Origin: an uncultured Muribaculaceae bacterium
Lineage (GTDB): Bacteria > Bacteroidota > Bacteroidia > Bacteroidales > Muribaculaceae
DNA length: 64,000 nucleotides
Direction of reading: 5' to 3'
Assembly (NCBI GenBank): GCA_904502025.1
Contig: CAJGDJ010000004.1
Coordinates: 1-64,000 of the forward strand
The position numbers were made by a program, and so were the translations under genes. Positions 53,101-60,749 of the stretch are shown in pieces. The notes beneath the pieces were generated by a model, which saw only the letters and a list, made by a program, of their open reading frames with translations, searched no databases and was not told the origin of the DNA. Positions within the stretch are counted from its first letter, which is position 1, and every line of letters begins with the position of its first letter.

Positions 53101-54662
53101 AGACAACCAAGAATGAACCATTTACTGTTAAAACACGACCTATTGATGCTAATTCGGTAGAGGTGTTGACACGTGGTGATCAGAATATTAAATTTACAGT
53201 AGTTGAGGTATTACAGGAAGAACATAGCACATGGAGAAATATCGCCGATTATGCAACTCGGTTTGTGTTATTGACTCGAAGTGCGAGTGTGCGTTATCGC
53301 ACTTCAAAATCAATGTCATTACCTTTATTCACCCCTGAAATAGGAAATATATTCGGACAATCAACTGATTATGGACCAATGTCTCCCGGTCTTGATTTTG
53401 CTTTTGGCTTCTCCGATGAATCATATATTAACCGAGCTTTAGACCGCGGTTGGTTGATGACTGATAATGGGCAAACCTCTCCGGCTGTGTGGTCAAACAC
53501 TGAAGAACTTAATGCAGAATTAAACCTTGAACCTATTCGAGGCTTAAAAATTCAATTAACAGCAAATCGCACTGATAATCGCACAAATCAAATACAATTT
53601 ATGTATGAAAATATGCCCACATCTCGTTCGGGTAGTTTCACTATGACACATTGTGCCATTGCTACATCGTTAAGAAGTGGTGGAAATGCTGATAATTCAT
53701 ATTATAGTGAATCATTTAATACATTCCTTTCAAATATACCTGTAGTAGCTAAACGATTTGAACAGCAATACTATGGAAAAAAATATCCGACTTCCGGATT
53801 TATGCAAAATAATATATATGCAGGAAACACATTTGACCCTAATGTAGGAACAGTTAGTCAAACAAGTAGTGATGTGCTTATCCCTGCATTTATGGCTGCT
53901 TATACAGGTAAGAATGCTACAGACGCAAATCTTGATCTATTCCCATCGTTTGCATACGTATTACCTAACTGGCGTGTAACTTATGATGGATTACTAAAAA
54001 TTGGTAATTTGAAAAATATTTTCAAAACATTCAAGCTCACACACGCATATCAATGTACCTATACCGTAGGTTCTTATTCTTCATACCTTAATTGGATTAG
54101 TACAGATGGTGAATTTGGATTTACTCTCGACGAATTGACTGGAACTCCTATTCCGTCATCTCCATATAATATTTCATCAGTTGCGATAACTGAAAAATTT
54201 GCCCCATTGATTGGATTGAATGTTACATTGAAAAACGATTTGCAATTTAATGCTGAATATCGTGATGGCCGCACCTTGACACTCAACTCAAGTGCTGGTC
54301 AAGTTGTTGAAGCAACAAATAAAGCAGTTACTGTTGGAGCCGGATATAAGATTGTTGGGTTTAATTCAGTATTGAAGATGAAAAAATCAGCCGGTGTAAG
54401 CAATGATTTAACTCTCAATGCCGATTTCTCATATCAACAAAGTCAAGCATTGATTCGTAATATTGAAAATAATTATACTCAAGCTACCAACGGAACACAA
54501 TCATTGTCGGTTAATGTTACAGCCAACTATGTGATGAGTAAGCGATTGACCATCGGTGCATATTTCGACCACCAAGTCAACACCCCACTTGTGTCATCAT
54601 CATCTTATCCAACATCAAACAGTAATTACGGTATCTCTATCAATCTCTCATTAACAAGATAA
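47190..54662 (+). CDS. sprA: Cell surface protein SprA, T9SS outer-membrane translocon
   Basis: At 2490 aa this is the largest gene here and of the expected length. SprA forms the giant beta-barrel pore of the type IX secretion system. A signal peptide (about 1-32) precedes a Pro/Lys-rich stretch. The rest alternates aromatic and polar residues, as in large barrels. Recognisable segments are IDLRQPKNIESHAEYDP, FNMSYNTDATFDFDSKNIKL, SSYVDDFESSQTGVDLRSPY and the C-terminal barrel strands ending YGISINLSLTR with the usual terminal aromatic/Arg pattern. It shares a promoter with ruvA. Other T9SS genes (porV, gldKLMN, sov partners) are not in the window. Confidence 0.95.
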   Translation: MGKEIKKSITYKYLLGVITLLLSTSLFYSTAQYYKSELKAPAPAQSEAPKESGDNKKRKKDNSNNGMNFPIKHAAPQSYEELLYPQETPIDLRQPKNIESHAEYDPITCSYIIRTKVGDREIITPFILSEKQYNDWKVRESMQEYYRQRNTEAITEKEKKPFNIFDMNFALGPLEKVFGPGGVQLKTQGTITLNLGVKSNKTDNPSLSLEARRKTYFDFDEKIQANITASVGDRMKFNMSYNTDATFDFDSKNIKLAYEGKEDDIVKNIEAGNVSMTTGSSLIKGSTALFGIKSKLQFGKFTATALVSQQNSESKTVNTKGGAQTTDFEVNADAYDQNRHYFLAHYFRDNYDKFASKLPYVSSGVNITRIEVWVTNKTGNYNQARNLVAFMDLGENRRLANNIWVPNHTFDNPANSSNNLLSTIKNEYPEARNINLVTQALEPLSLYGFNGGEDFEKVESARLLSESEYTLNSTLGYISMKSALNADEVLAVAYEYTYNGQVYQVGEFSSDITSTDNSLYVKMLKSTTVNPRLPMWDLMMKNVYSLGAYKIQKTKFKLNIKYLSDTTGTKINYLPVPGLNDKSLLQVMNLDRIDNNEQSNPDGFFDYIEGYTVLSATGRIIFPVVEPFGSHLATKIDNPALAQQYVYNELYDSTLVVARQFADKNKFILTGEYQASNGSQIRLNAMNVPRGSVVVTAGGVTLVENSDYTVDYSMGIVTITNQSIIDSGQSISVSLENQSMFSTQRKTLLGLDLQYQFNKDFNIGATLMHFSEKALTEKVSIGDEVINNTIWGLNLSYNTEFMWLTNLLNKIPTMNAIQPSKFSINGEFAHLVPHQQKSGSNQGSSYVDDFESSQTGVDLRSPYAWFLASTPYEQGANALFPEAQLNNNVDYGKNRALLSWYYIDRMFTQRNSNLAPGYISSDLEQLSNPYVREVTSQEIFPGRELNYGESSTIQTLNLSFYPTERGPYNLDATNIDENGNLLFPEKRWGGIMRKLDNTNFEQSNIEYVQFWLMNPFLDEKNPNYDGGDLYINFGELSEDILKDGLKSYENGLPVDGNQQFMKQTVWGKVSSQNSLTYAFDNTAGARLAQDLGLDGLSNNEEFQYESYSNYLNQLRQKLAPTAIDQMQLDQFSPFNDPAGDNYHFFRGYDYDEQRLSILERYKHYNGVEGNSLSPEDSPEALYQSARSVPDVEDINQDNTLNEYERYFQYKVSIRPEDLVVGKNYITDKQVSLVRTRDGKDQEVEWYQFKIPLNDYERIVGSISDFSTIRFARMFMTGFKQTTHLRFATFELVRGEWRTYDFNLNNRGDTPAEGQLDVSVVNIEENASRQPVNYVLPPGVTRIVDPGQSQITQLNEQSMMMKVVGLQAGDGRGVYRNTQLDLRNYNKLQMWIHAESLIDDVTNLRSGEMSAFIRLGTDVKNNYYEYEIPLTLTPPGKYNTYSSSDQYAVWPQANFLDLNLQNLVDLKKQRNIAKNQEGSGVGYATLYTGRDPDNENNRMAVLGNPSLSDVRVILVGVRNNSSTTKDGIVWLNELKVTDFENEGGWAAKANATLGMSDVATVNVGAHIETAGFGGVDQSLNSRRIDDYEQYNVAVQADLGRFLPEKAKLKAPIYYSVSNEKTSPKYNPLDQDVLLKDALDAVTTEHEKDSIEAFAIERTKIESFSISGFKFDVQSKNPMPWDPANFTLNFSFNKQTKMDPTTEYEYTNDYRGSFQYSYSPYVKGLKPLSWMKSKNKNLKFLKDWELNWLPNSISFLTTMSRYYYEQQTRSEVDVMFQLPVSVSKNFIWDRQLALTWNLTKQLNLTFNSNTAARIEEPIGAVNRKLFPDKYKEWKDSVWENILHMGTPWSYNQTFTGSYKLPFSKIPVLDFITGSVSYNAIYKWDRGAQIEDVNLGNTISNQASWNMDGRMNFEALYKKIPYLKDVEKRFSSTRQKSTSNRKAKKFERTYKLLEDTSLIIKHNLRTKKVKVTAKTTKNEPFTVKTRPIDANSVEVLTRGDQNIKFTVVEVLQEEHSTWRNIADYATRFVLLTRSASVRYRTSKSMSLPLFTPEIGNIFGQSTDYGPMSPGLDFAFGFSDESYINRALDRGWLMTDNGQTSPAVWSNTEELNAELNLEPIRGLKIQLTANRTDNRTNQIQFMYENMPTSRSGSFTMTHCAIATSLRSGGNADNSYYSESFNTFLSNIPVVAKRFEQQYYGKKYPTSGFMQNNIYAGNTFDPNVGTVSQTSSDVLIPAFMAAYTGKNATDANLDLFPSFAYVLPNWRVTYDGLLKIGNLKNIFKTFKLTHAYQCTYTVGSYSSYLNWISTDGEFGFTLDELTGTPIPSSPYNISSVAITEKFAPLIGLNVTLKNDLQFNAEYRDGRTLTLNSSAGQVVEATNKAVTVGAGYKIVGFNSVLKMKKSAGVSNDLTLNADFSYQQSQALIRNIENNYTQATNGTQSLSVNVTANYVMSKRLTIGAYFDHQVNTPLVSSSSYPTSNSNYGISINLSLTR

Positions 54663-54677
54663 GATACAATATCTTAT
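54659..54677. terminator. Short palindromic hairpin spanning both convergent stop codons
   Basis: ATAAGATA (54659-54666) pairs with TATCTTAT (54670-54677), loop CAA. Its arms contain the TAA of sprA and, in reverse, the TAA of the convergent phosphoesterase gene. Short T-rich stretches follow. A weak bidirectional terminator is possible. Confidence 0.4.
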
Positions 54678-56476
54678 TTATTCAACTTAAATATTGTCCC
54701 TTCGATGAGTGAGGTGTAAATGTTGCCGGTGGTGGGGTCAAGATCAATGCCGTTTGTCTCAGATTTGCCAAGGGTTAATGTTTCAATCACAGATTGTGTT
54801 TTGGGATTTACTGCAACAATTAACCCACGACGAGAACCGGCATATACGATGCCATCTTTTTCAGCAACGATACAGGGGGCATGTTCATATCCAAGTTTCA
54901 TATCTACAATCCATAATTTATTAAATTCGGCAGTAGTGGCGTCAACGGCTACTAATTCTCCGTCCATTGTTTTGGCATATACGCGAGAGCCATCTTCGCT
55001 ACACCCAAGACTTTCTCGATATTTGTGGTCTTTATTTCTCCAAATGGTTTTACCGGTTTTGCGGTCGATAGCAGTCATGTAACGGTCGGGAGCTACGATG
55101 TAAATACGTTCAGCCGTTACAACGGGAACAACGTTGCCGGGTCCAAGTTGATTGCGTGAAGAACCATTGTTCCATTTCCATTTGAGTTGACCTGTTTTGG
55201 CGTCAAGACAGTATAGATATGTGTCCCATGCACCAAAAATTACTTCGCCATTATCTATCACAGGTGCTGCTTGACAATAGTTGTTGAGTGAGTCATATCG
55301 CCAAATAAGTTTACGTTTCTTTGCATCCCATTTTTCGAATTTATTGTATCCACCAATGTAAAGAGCGTTGTCAACACATACGCCATCAGCGACGTATGCA
55401 CCTTCTGATGCATCGCGTTGAACGATTTCTCCATTTTTAGGATTTATCCATAACAGTTCTTTTGCTGCAGATGGTATTACAACATATTTCCCGGCAACTA
55501 CAGGACGAGCAAATAACGAAGCTCCGGTGGGTATTGCCCACATTTCTTTACCGGTATTTTTGTCAATAGATTTGGCATAGCCAAGTGAATTGCCAAAGTA
55601 AATATTCTTTTTGTCAAATCCTAAACGAGTGAATATTGATGCACTATCGGCATAGAGAGGTTGTTGATCGGCTTTTGATTTAATATTGCTGTCGATTGAT
55701 GGTAACGAAATTGCAAACCCATCTACTTTGATAGGCTCTTTTCCTAATTGTTTGTTGTGGAAAATTACCGAGTCGGCACTGATGTCCATAATCGTGTAGC
55801 CATAGTTGCCATTTTTGAAATCAAGAGAGCGTACCATCATGCAGTTGATGTCGCCAAAGTTTTCACTTACATATTTTTCATACTTATGATAATGCCCATT
55901 TACATGAGCAATGACCGGATATTTGCGAAGAACTCGTATATAATCATCATAGTTGTCGAGGTCTTTCTTTAGAGGGTAGTGGTTGAATGATATCACACGT
56001 TTCCCACTTGTGCAACGCTCTGCAAGCGTTTTATCGAGCCAATGGAGGTCCTCTTGTTTGATGTGTCCGTCACCCATTTTCATGTAAGGTCCACATGCGA
56101 TACCTACAATGACCAATGAATCTCTTTCGGTAACAAAACGGTCATTTCCCCATAAATCGAAGATTGTTTTTGTTGCACTTTGTGACCATGTAGTTTCATG
56201 GTTGCCTGGAAGTACAAATTGGGGTTTGTTAATGAGGTCAAGTATTGATTTTACATTGCGTAATTCTTTGTCAGAACCCTCATTGGTGAGGTCGCCATTG
56301 ATTATTACCATATCGGCATCTGAATTGTTGACTTCATCAACGGCAATGCGTAGATTTTTCTCGCATTCATTGCCGGGTAAAACATGAAGATCAGCAAAAA
56401 TAATTATGCGAGTAGCACTAACTGAAAATATTGAAAAAAGGAGTATTAAACTTGTTAAAGACGATTTGAGTTTCAT
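54674..56476 (-). CDS. Exported metallophosphoesterase fused to a PQQ-type beta-propeller
   Basis: A 600-aa protein. After a signal peptide (about 1-21), a calcineurin-like phosphoesterase (about 22-240) shows all metal motifs: FADLHVLPG, INGDLTNEG, LPGNHETTW, SFNHYPL and VNGHYHKYE. The second half (about 285-600) is a series of PQQ-like propeller blades with repeated TGKxxWxxxTG strings (NTGKEMWAIPTGAS, AKTGQLKWKWNNG, RKTGKTIWRN). It acts in the periplasm or outside the cell. The propeller may bind a partner or substrate. It has a -7 box at 56520-56527 and is divergent from dnaG. Confidence 0.9.
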   Translation of the reverse strand: MKLKSSLTSLILLFSIFSVSATRIIIFADLHVLPGNECEKNLRIAVDEVNNSDADMVIINGDLTNEGSDKELRNVKSILDLINKPQFVLPGNHETTWSQSATKTIFDLWGNDRFVTERDSLVIVGIACGPYMKMGDGHIKQEDLHWLDKTLAERCTSGKRVISFNHYPLKKDLDNYDDYIRVLRKYPVIAHVNGHYHKYEKYVSENFGDINCMMVRSLDFKNGNYGYTIMDISADSVIFHNKQLGKEPIKVDGFAISLPSIDSNIKSKADQQPLYADSASIFTRLGFDKKNIYFGNSLGYAKSIDKNTGKEMWAIPTGASLFARPVVAGKYVVIPSAAKELLWINPKNGEIVQRDASEGAYVADGVCVDNALYIGGYNKFEKWDAKKRKLIWRYDSLNNYCQAAPVIDNGEVIFGAWDTYLYCLDAKTGQLKWKWNNGSSRNQLGPGNVVPVVTAERIYIVAPDRYMTAIDRKTGKTIWRNKDHKYRESLGCSEDGSRVYAKTMDGELVAVDATTAEFNKLWIVDMKLGYEHAPCIVAEKDGIVYAGSRRGLIVAVNPKTQSVIETLTLGKSETNGIDLDPTTGNIYTSLIEGTIFKLNK

Positions 56477-56519
56477 GATTTTAACTGGTTGTAGATAAAT
56501 ATTTAATAAAATTGATTGT

Positions 56520-56527
56520 CAAAGATA
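56520..56527 (-). promoter_or_regulatory. Promoter -7 box of the phosphoesterase gene
   Basis: CAAAGATA on the plus strand is TATCTTTG on the minus strand, 43 bp before the ATG at 56476. Confidence 0.6.
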
Positions 56528-56549
56528 CTGAAATAAAATCATATTTCAT

Positions 56550-56557
56550 TAATTTTG
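56550..56557 (+). promoter_or_regulatory. dnaG promoter -7 box
   Basis: TAATTTTG, 18 bp before the ATG at 56576. It is only 22 bp from the divergent box, so the two promoters are back to back. Confidence 0.55.
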
Positions 56558-56575
56558 TAGTCTTGAATATTCCGT

Positions 56576-58795
56576 ATGAAGAAAATTGATCGCGAAACGG
56601 TACAAAAAATTCTGGACACTGCCGACATTGTCGATGTAGTGAGCGACTTCGTACATCTTAAACGTCGAGGTGCTAACTATATAGGATTATGTCCTTTCCA
56701 TAACGAACGCACACCCTCATTCTCGGTATCGAAATCAAAAGGTATATGCAAATGTTTTAGTTGTGGCAAGGGTGGTAGTTCGGTCAATTTTTTGATGGAA
56801 CTTGAGCAGATGTCTTACTATGATGCTTTGCGTTATCTCGCAAAAAAGTATCATATTGAGATAAAAGAGCATGAAATGACCGAAAAAGAACGCGAAGAAG
56901 CCACAGAGCGAGAAAGTATGCTTGCAGTGAGTGAATTTGCGTTGCAACACTTCGAAAATAATCTCAATAATACCGATGATGGTCGTGATATAGGGTTGAG
57001 TTATTTTTATGAGAGAGGCATTAATGAGGCTTCGATAAAAAAATTCCGTCTTGGATATTCGTTAGAAAAACGTGATGATTTAAGTTCAACAGCACGAGAA
57101 AAAGGGTATAACGAAAAATATCTCGTAAGCACAGGGTTATGTGTCCAAAATGAAGCAGGCAAAGTTTATGACCGTTTTAAGGGTAGGGTGATGTATCCTA
57201 TTTTTAGCATCAGTGGAAAGGTACTTGGCTTCGGTGGTCGCACGCTGCGTAAAGATAAGGAGGTGGCAAAATATGTCAATTCGCCCGAAACGATTATCTA
57301 TCGCAAAAGTTACGAGCTATATGGTTTATATCAAGCAAAACAAGCAATCGTAAAGAAGGATAAATGTATCCTCGTTGAGGGGTATATGGACGTTATATCA
57401 ATGTCGCAATCGGGCATTGAAAACGTTGTTGCATCATCGGGAACGTCATTAACCGAGGGACAAATACGTCTCATTCACCGATTTACCGAAAACGTAACGG
57501 TTATTTATGATAGTGACCCGGCAGGCATAAAAGCCTCATTGAGAGGTATTGATATGTTGTTGGCTGAAGGACTCAACATAAAAGTGATGTTACTGCCCGA
57601 GGGGGAAGATCCCGACTCATTTGCTCAAAGTCATTCAACAAGTGAACTCGAAGAATATCTCGCTTCGCATGAACAAGATTTTATCGAGTTTAAGACAGCT
57701 ATATTATTGCAGGGGGCAGAAAATGACCCTATTCAAAGGTCAAAAGCAATCTCCGACATAGTACGTTCAATTTCGGTAATTCCCGATGATATAACGCGAG
57801 CTATGTATATTAAGGAGTGTAGCCGTCGATTGGAAATTGATGAAAAACTTCTTACTCGTCAAGTCTCAAAAAAGATAGCTGAGCGTATAGAAAAAGAAGC
57901 ACAACAACGTCAACGTCAAATAGCAAAGGAATCTCTTAACGATGTCGAAAATATTGAACAAACCGATGCTGTTGATGTTGAATTGCAAGACGTTATTCAA
58001 GAGGTTCAAACATCGCAACCATTGGTTATTGTTGACAATAGAGATAGTAAATATCTTGAACCTTACGAGAAAGAGGTGTTGCGATATGTACTGAAATATG
58101 GTATGCTGCCATTGTGTGAAGTGTGTGATGAGGAGGGTAATACAGCTCCAATGTCGGTGCTTGAATATGTGGAGAGTGAACTAAAGGACGACGATATAAA
58201 GTTTACCAACAGTCAATATGCTCGAGTGTATGAGGTGGCTTGTAGCGTTGCTACTTCGGCTTTTGAAAATGATTTAGCTGAGACAGAGAAGCGATTAAAG
58301 CAAAATTATGCTCAAATGATGAATGACGGTGTCGCTGAAATTCAAAAAACAGCAACGAATTTGTCGGATATCACTATGCAAGAACAGATGTTGGAGAGTA
58401 AATGTAATGAGCTTTACAATAAAGGATTGTATGAATTTAAGATGATGTATATTGTGAAGAATCTCATTTCAAGCCCTGAAGATGTGGTGCGTCATATCAC
58501 TACCGACCTTGTGAGTGAGAAATATGTATTGAGCAAAGTGCACACCAAATATGCTAAAATAGAAACCGAACAAGACCGTCTTGATGAGTTTGTGCCTCGT
58601 GCTATTTATGAATTGAAAGATGCGATTTTGGAGTGTCAGTTACGGGATATTCGGTATAGAATTAAGGAAATTGGCACAAAGAGTGGAAATGCCGATGAGC
58701 TAATGTCGTTGATGACAAAAACTATGGAATTGCAACAGTTGAAAGGCGAGTTTGCTAAAATTTTAGGTGAACGCATTGTTGCCCCACGAAAATAA
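56576..58795 (+). CDS. dnaG: DNA primase DnaG
   Basis: A 739-aa enzyme that makes RNA primers at the replication fork. The N-terminal zinc finger is C39-PF-H42...C60-FS-C63 in LCPFHNERTPSFSV and CKCFSCGKGG. The TOPRIM catalytic domain has KCILVEGYMDVI (Glu) and VIYDSDPAGIKA (Asp-x-Asp). The C-terminal helicase-binding region (about 450-739) is long and charged, larger than in E. coli DnaG (581 aa), as usual in Bacteroidota. It is not in an rpsU-dnaG-rpoD operon here: the next gene is the BspA-like one, 31 nt on. Confidence 0.96.
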   Translation: MKKIDRETVQKILDTADIVDVVSDFVHLKRRGANYIGLCPFHNERTPSFSVSKSKGICKCFSCGKGGSSVNFLMELEQMSYYDALRYLAKKYHIEIKEHEMTEKEREEATERESMLAVSEFALQHFENNLNNTDDGRDIGLSYFYERGINEASIKKFRLGYSLEKRDDLSSTAREKGYNEKYLVSTGLCVQNEAGKVYDRFKGRVMYPIFSISGKVLGFGGRTLRKDKEVAKYVNSPETIIYRKSYELYGLYQAKQAIVKKDKCILVEGYMDVISMSQSGIENVVASSGTSLTEGQIRLIHRFTENVTVIYDSDPAGIKASLRGIDMLLAEGLNIKVMLLPEGEDPDSFAQSHSTSELEEYLASHEQDFIEFKTAILLQGAENDPIQRSKAISDIVRSISVIPDDITRAMYIKECSRRLEIDEKLLTRQVSKKIAERIEKEAQQRQRQIAKESLNDVENIEQTDAVDVELQDVIQEVQTSQPLVIVDNRDSKYLEPYEKEVLRYVLKYGMLPLCEVCDEEGNTAPMSVLEYVESELKDDDIKFTNSQYARVYEVACSVATSAFENDLAETEKRLKQNYAQMMNDGVAEIQKTATNLSDITMQEQMLESKCNELYNKGLYEFKMMYIVKNLISSPEDVVRHITTDLVSEKYVLSKVHTKYAKIETEQDRLDEFVPRAIYELKDAILECQLRDIRYRIKEIGTKSGNADELMSLMTKTMELQQLKGEFAKILGERIVAPRK

Positions 58796-58826
58796 GCAGA
58801 TTTAAGATAACTCAAATCCTAAAGAT

Positions 58827-59375
58827 ATGAAACAGGAAATTAAACAAACACTGATGGCAATAGTGGGACTATTACTCAGCACAACTGTATTTGCCCACGA
58901 CTTTGAAGTCGATGGCATTTATTACAACATTACCGATGAAACTGCCAAAACAGTTGAGGTGACTTTTAAAGGGAGTTATTACTATAGTTATTCTGAATAT
59001 TCAGGAACTGTTACCATCCCCTCTTCGGTAACTTATAGCGGCACTACCTATTCCGTAACCGAGATTGGCGACGATGCGTTCTCTTGTTGTGCCGGCTTGA
59101 CTTCGGTAACTATCCCCAATTCCTTAACAAGCATTGGTAATCGTGCTTTTGGCGATTGTACTTCATTAAAAGACCTTAGAATAGAAGATGGAGAATCAAC
59201 ATTATCGCTTGGATATAACTATTGTAGTTCATCATATACAGGAGAAGGACTATTTTATGACTGCCCATTAGAAACACTTTATCTCGGTAGAAACTTAAGT
59301 TATAATACTGGTTATGATTATGGCTATTCTCCTTTTTATAAAAAAAACTACACTAAAATCAGTTACAATCGGTAA
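58827..59375 (+). CDS. BspA-like leucine-rich-repeat protein, N-terminal part (frameshifted)
   Basis: 182 codons before a frameshift. Signal peptide MKQEIKQTLMAIVGLLLS...VFA, then the conserved start HDFEVDGIYYNITD, then LRR_5 (Treponema/BspA) repeats such as VTEIGDDAFSCCAGLTSVT and LTSIGNRAFGDCTSLKDL. The frame is lost at an A8 run (59340-59347). Removing one A joins YSPFYKK to TTLKSVTIGNSV in the next frame, matching the intact internal repeat at 59714 onward. The complete protein would span 58827-60549, about 573 aa. It may be a real mutation, phase variation, recoding or a sequencing error. Confidence 0.8.
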   Translation: MKQEIKQTLMAIVGLLLSTTVFAHDFEVDGIYYNITDETAKTVEVTFKGSYYYSYSEYSGTVTIPSSVTYSGTTYSVTEIGDDAFSCCAGLTSVTIPNSLTSIGNRAFGDCTSLKDLRIEDGESTLSLGYNYCSSSYTGEGLFYDCPLETLYLGRNLSYNTGYDYGYSPFYKKNYTKISYNR

Positions 59376-59393
59376 TAGCGTTACCAGCATTGG
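59155..59393 (+). repeat. Internal LRR gene repeat, copy A
   Basis: From ATTGTACTTCATTAAAAG to AGCATTGGT, nearly identical to copy B at 59549-59777, including long exact stretches (for example the ACAGGAGAAGGACTATTTTA and GACTGCCCATTAGAAACACT blocks). Copy A is longer by 13 nt: 12 in frame, plus the one extra A of the frameshift. Confidence 0.8.
59340..59347 (+). other. A8 homopolymer at the frameshift point
   Basis: Eight consecutive A bases inside the LRR gene. The downstream reading frame matches only if the run has 7 (or 10) A. The homologous place in the second internal repeat reads TATGATAAATCC with no long run. Confidence 0.75.
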
Positions 59394-60549
59394 TGATAAT
59401 GCTTTCTATAATTGCCGTGGCTTGACCAGCGTTACCATCGGTAATAGCGTTAGAAGCATTGGTGATAATGCTTTCTCTGGTTGCACCGGCTTGACAAGCG
59501 TTACAATCCCAAATGCCGTTACAAGCATTGGTAATAAAACTTTCGGTTATTGTACTTCATTAAAAGACCTTCGAATAGAAGATGGAGAATCAACTTTATC
59601 GCTTGGGTATAATTCATCAGGTACAGGAGAAGGACTATTTTATGACTGCCCATTAGAAACACTTTATCTTGGAAGAAATTTAAGTTATGATACTAGTTCT
59701 GATGGGTATTCTCCTTTCTATGATAAATCCACACTAAAATCAGTTACAATCGGTAATAGCGTTACAAGTATTGGTAGTTCTGCTTTCGAAGGTTGCTCTT
59801 CTTTGCCTGAAATCAATATTCCAAGCAATGTGGCATCTATTGAGGATTATGCGTTTAGTGATTGCTCATCGCTTGCCATTGTGACAATAGCCGAACGTGA
59901 AACCGAACTTACCCTTGGTTCAAACGGCAGTGAGCCAATGTTTGCTGATTGTCCGCTAAATACGGTTTATATCGGAGGAAATATCAATTATCCAACTTCT
60001 TCGAGCAATGGATATTCTCCATTCTATCGCAACACAAGCCTTGAAACGGTAATAATCACCGATAAAGAGACTGAAATTTCTGATAACGAGTTTTATAGCT
60101 GTACCGGATTAAAGAATGTGACAATGGGTGACAGCGTGAAGAAAATAGGTAATTGGGCATTCTCGGGATGTTCAAGTCTGGAGTATTTCGCATTTGGTTC
60201 GGGCATGAAGGCCATAGGCGAGGAAGCATTCAGTGACTGTACCGCAATGACCAAACTAATAAGTAAAGCAGTGACACCTCCTGTATGTGGCACACAAGCT
60301 CTCGATGATATTAATAAATGGACGTGTGAGCTATATGTTCCCGGAGAGGCTATCCCTGATTATCAAGCAGCCGACCAATGGAAAGAGTTTTTCTTTATGT
60401 ATGATGGCGTTACAGGCATAAAAAACGACAATAATGCAATTGAAGTTGTTCGCTATGATATTAATGGTCGTTTGCTCACTGAACCAACAAAAGGTATCAA
60501 TATCGTAAAATATAGCGACGGTACTACAAGAAAAGAAATCGTAAAATAA
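59346..60549 (+). CDS. BspA-like leucine-rich-repeat protein, C-terminal part (frameshifted)
   Basis: About 400 codons in the +1-corrected frame. An ATG at 59314 opens this frame but lies in the overlap. Five or more LRR_5 units follow (e.g. VTSIGDNAFYNCRGLTSVTI, NVASIEDYAFSDCSSLAIV). A ligand-free end comes next (VTPPVCGTQALDDINKWTC, LYVPGEAIPDYQAADQWKEF). The C-terminal tail VRYDINGRLLTEPTKGINI then VKYSDGTTRKEIVK resembles a short T9SS sorting tail found on Bacteroidales surface LRR proteins. It is probably a surface adhesin together with the N-terminal part. Confidence 0.8.
59549..59777 (+). repeat. Internal LRR gene repeat, copy B
   Basis: The second copy of the repeat described at 59155-59393, with an intact reading frame (FYDKSTLKSVTIGNSVTSIG). 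Confidence 0.8.
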
Positions 60550-60626
60550 AATTGAAAGTTGATAATTGAAAATTGAGAGTTGAAAAACTCAATGATTATG
60601 ATTCTCTAAAATCGCAATTAAATCAG

Positions 60627-60665
60627 AACCCCACAAGTGCGTTTGCATTTTGTGGGGTTTCTTAT
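60627..60665 (+). terminator. Terminator after the LRR gene
   Basis: AACCCCACAAGTGC (60627-60640) pairs with GCATTTTGTGGGGTT (60645-60659) through a GTTT loop with G-U pairs and a one-base bulge, then TTTCTTATT. The stretch 60550-60590 before it is a low-complexity run of TTGA-containing words. Confidence 0.85.
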
Positions 60666-60749
60666 TGATATATAGGTGTTTCTGTCCTCGATGCTAATAT
60701 GTGTAATTTTGTTATTATATTATTTATTGTCGGTTGCGATATGAGTTGT

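Noticed and set aside
47190..54662. Many antisense ORFs inside sprA
   Set aside because: They are shadow frames of a long real gene, without family motifs or promoters.
60550..60590. TTGA-rich short repeats after the LRR gene, considered as CRISPR-like
   Set aside because: Units are irregular and without unique spacers. This is low-complexity intergenic sequence.
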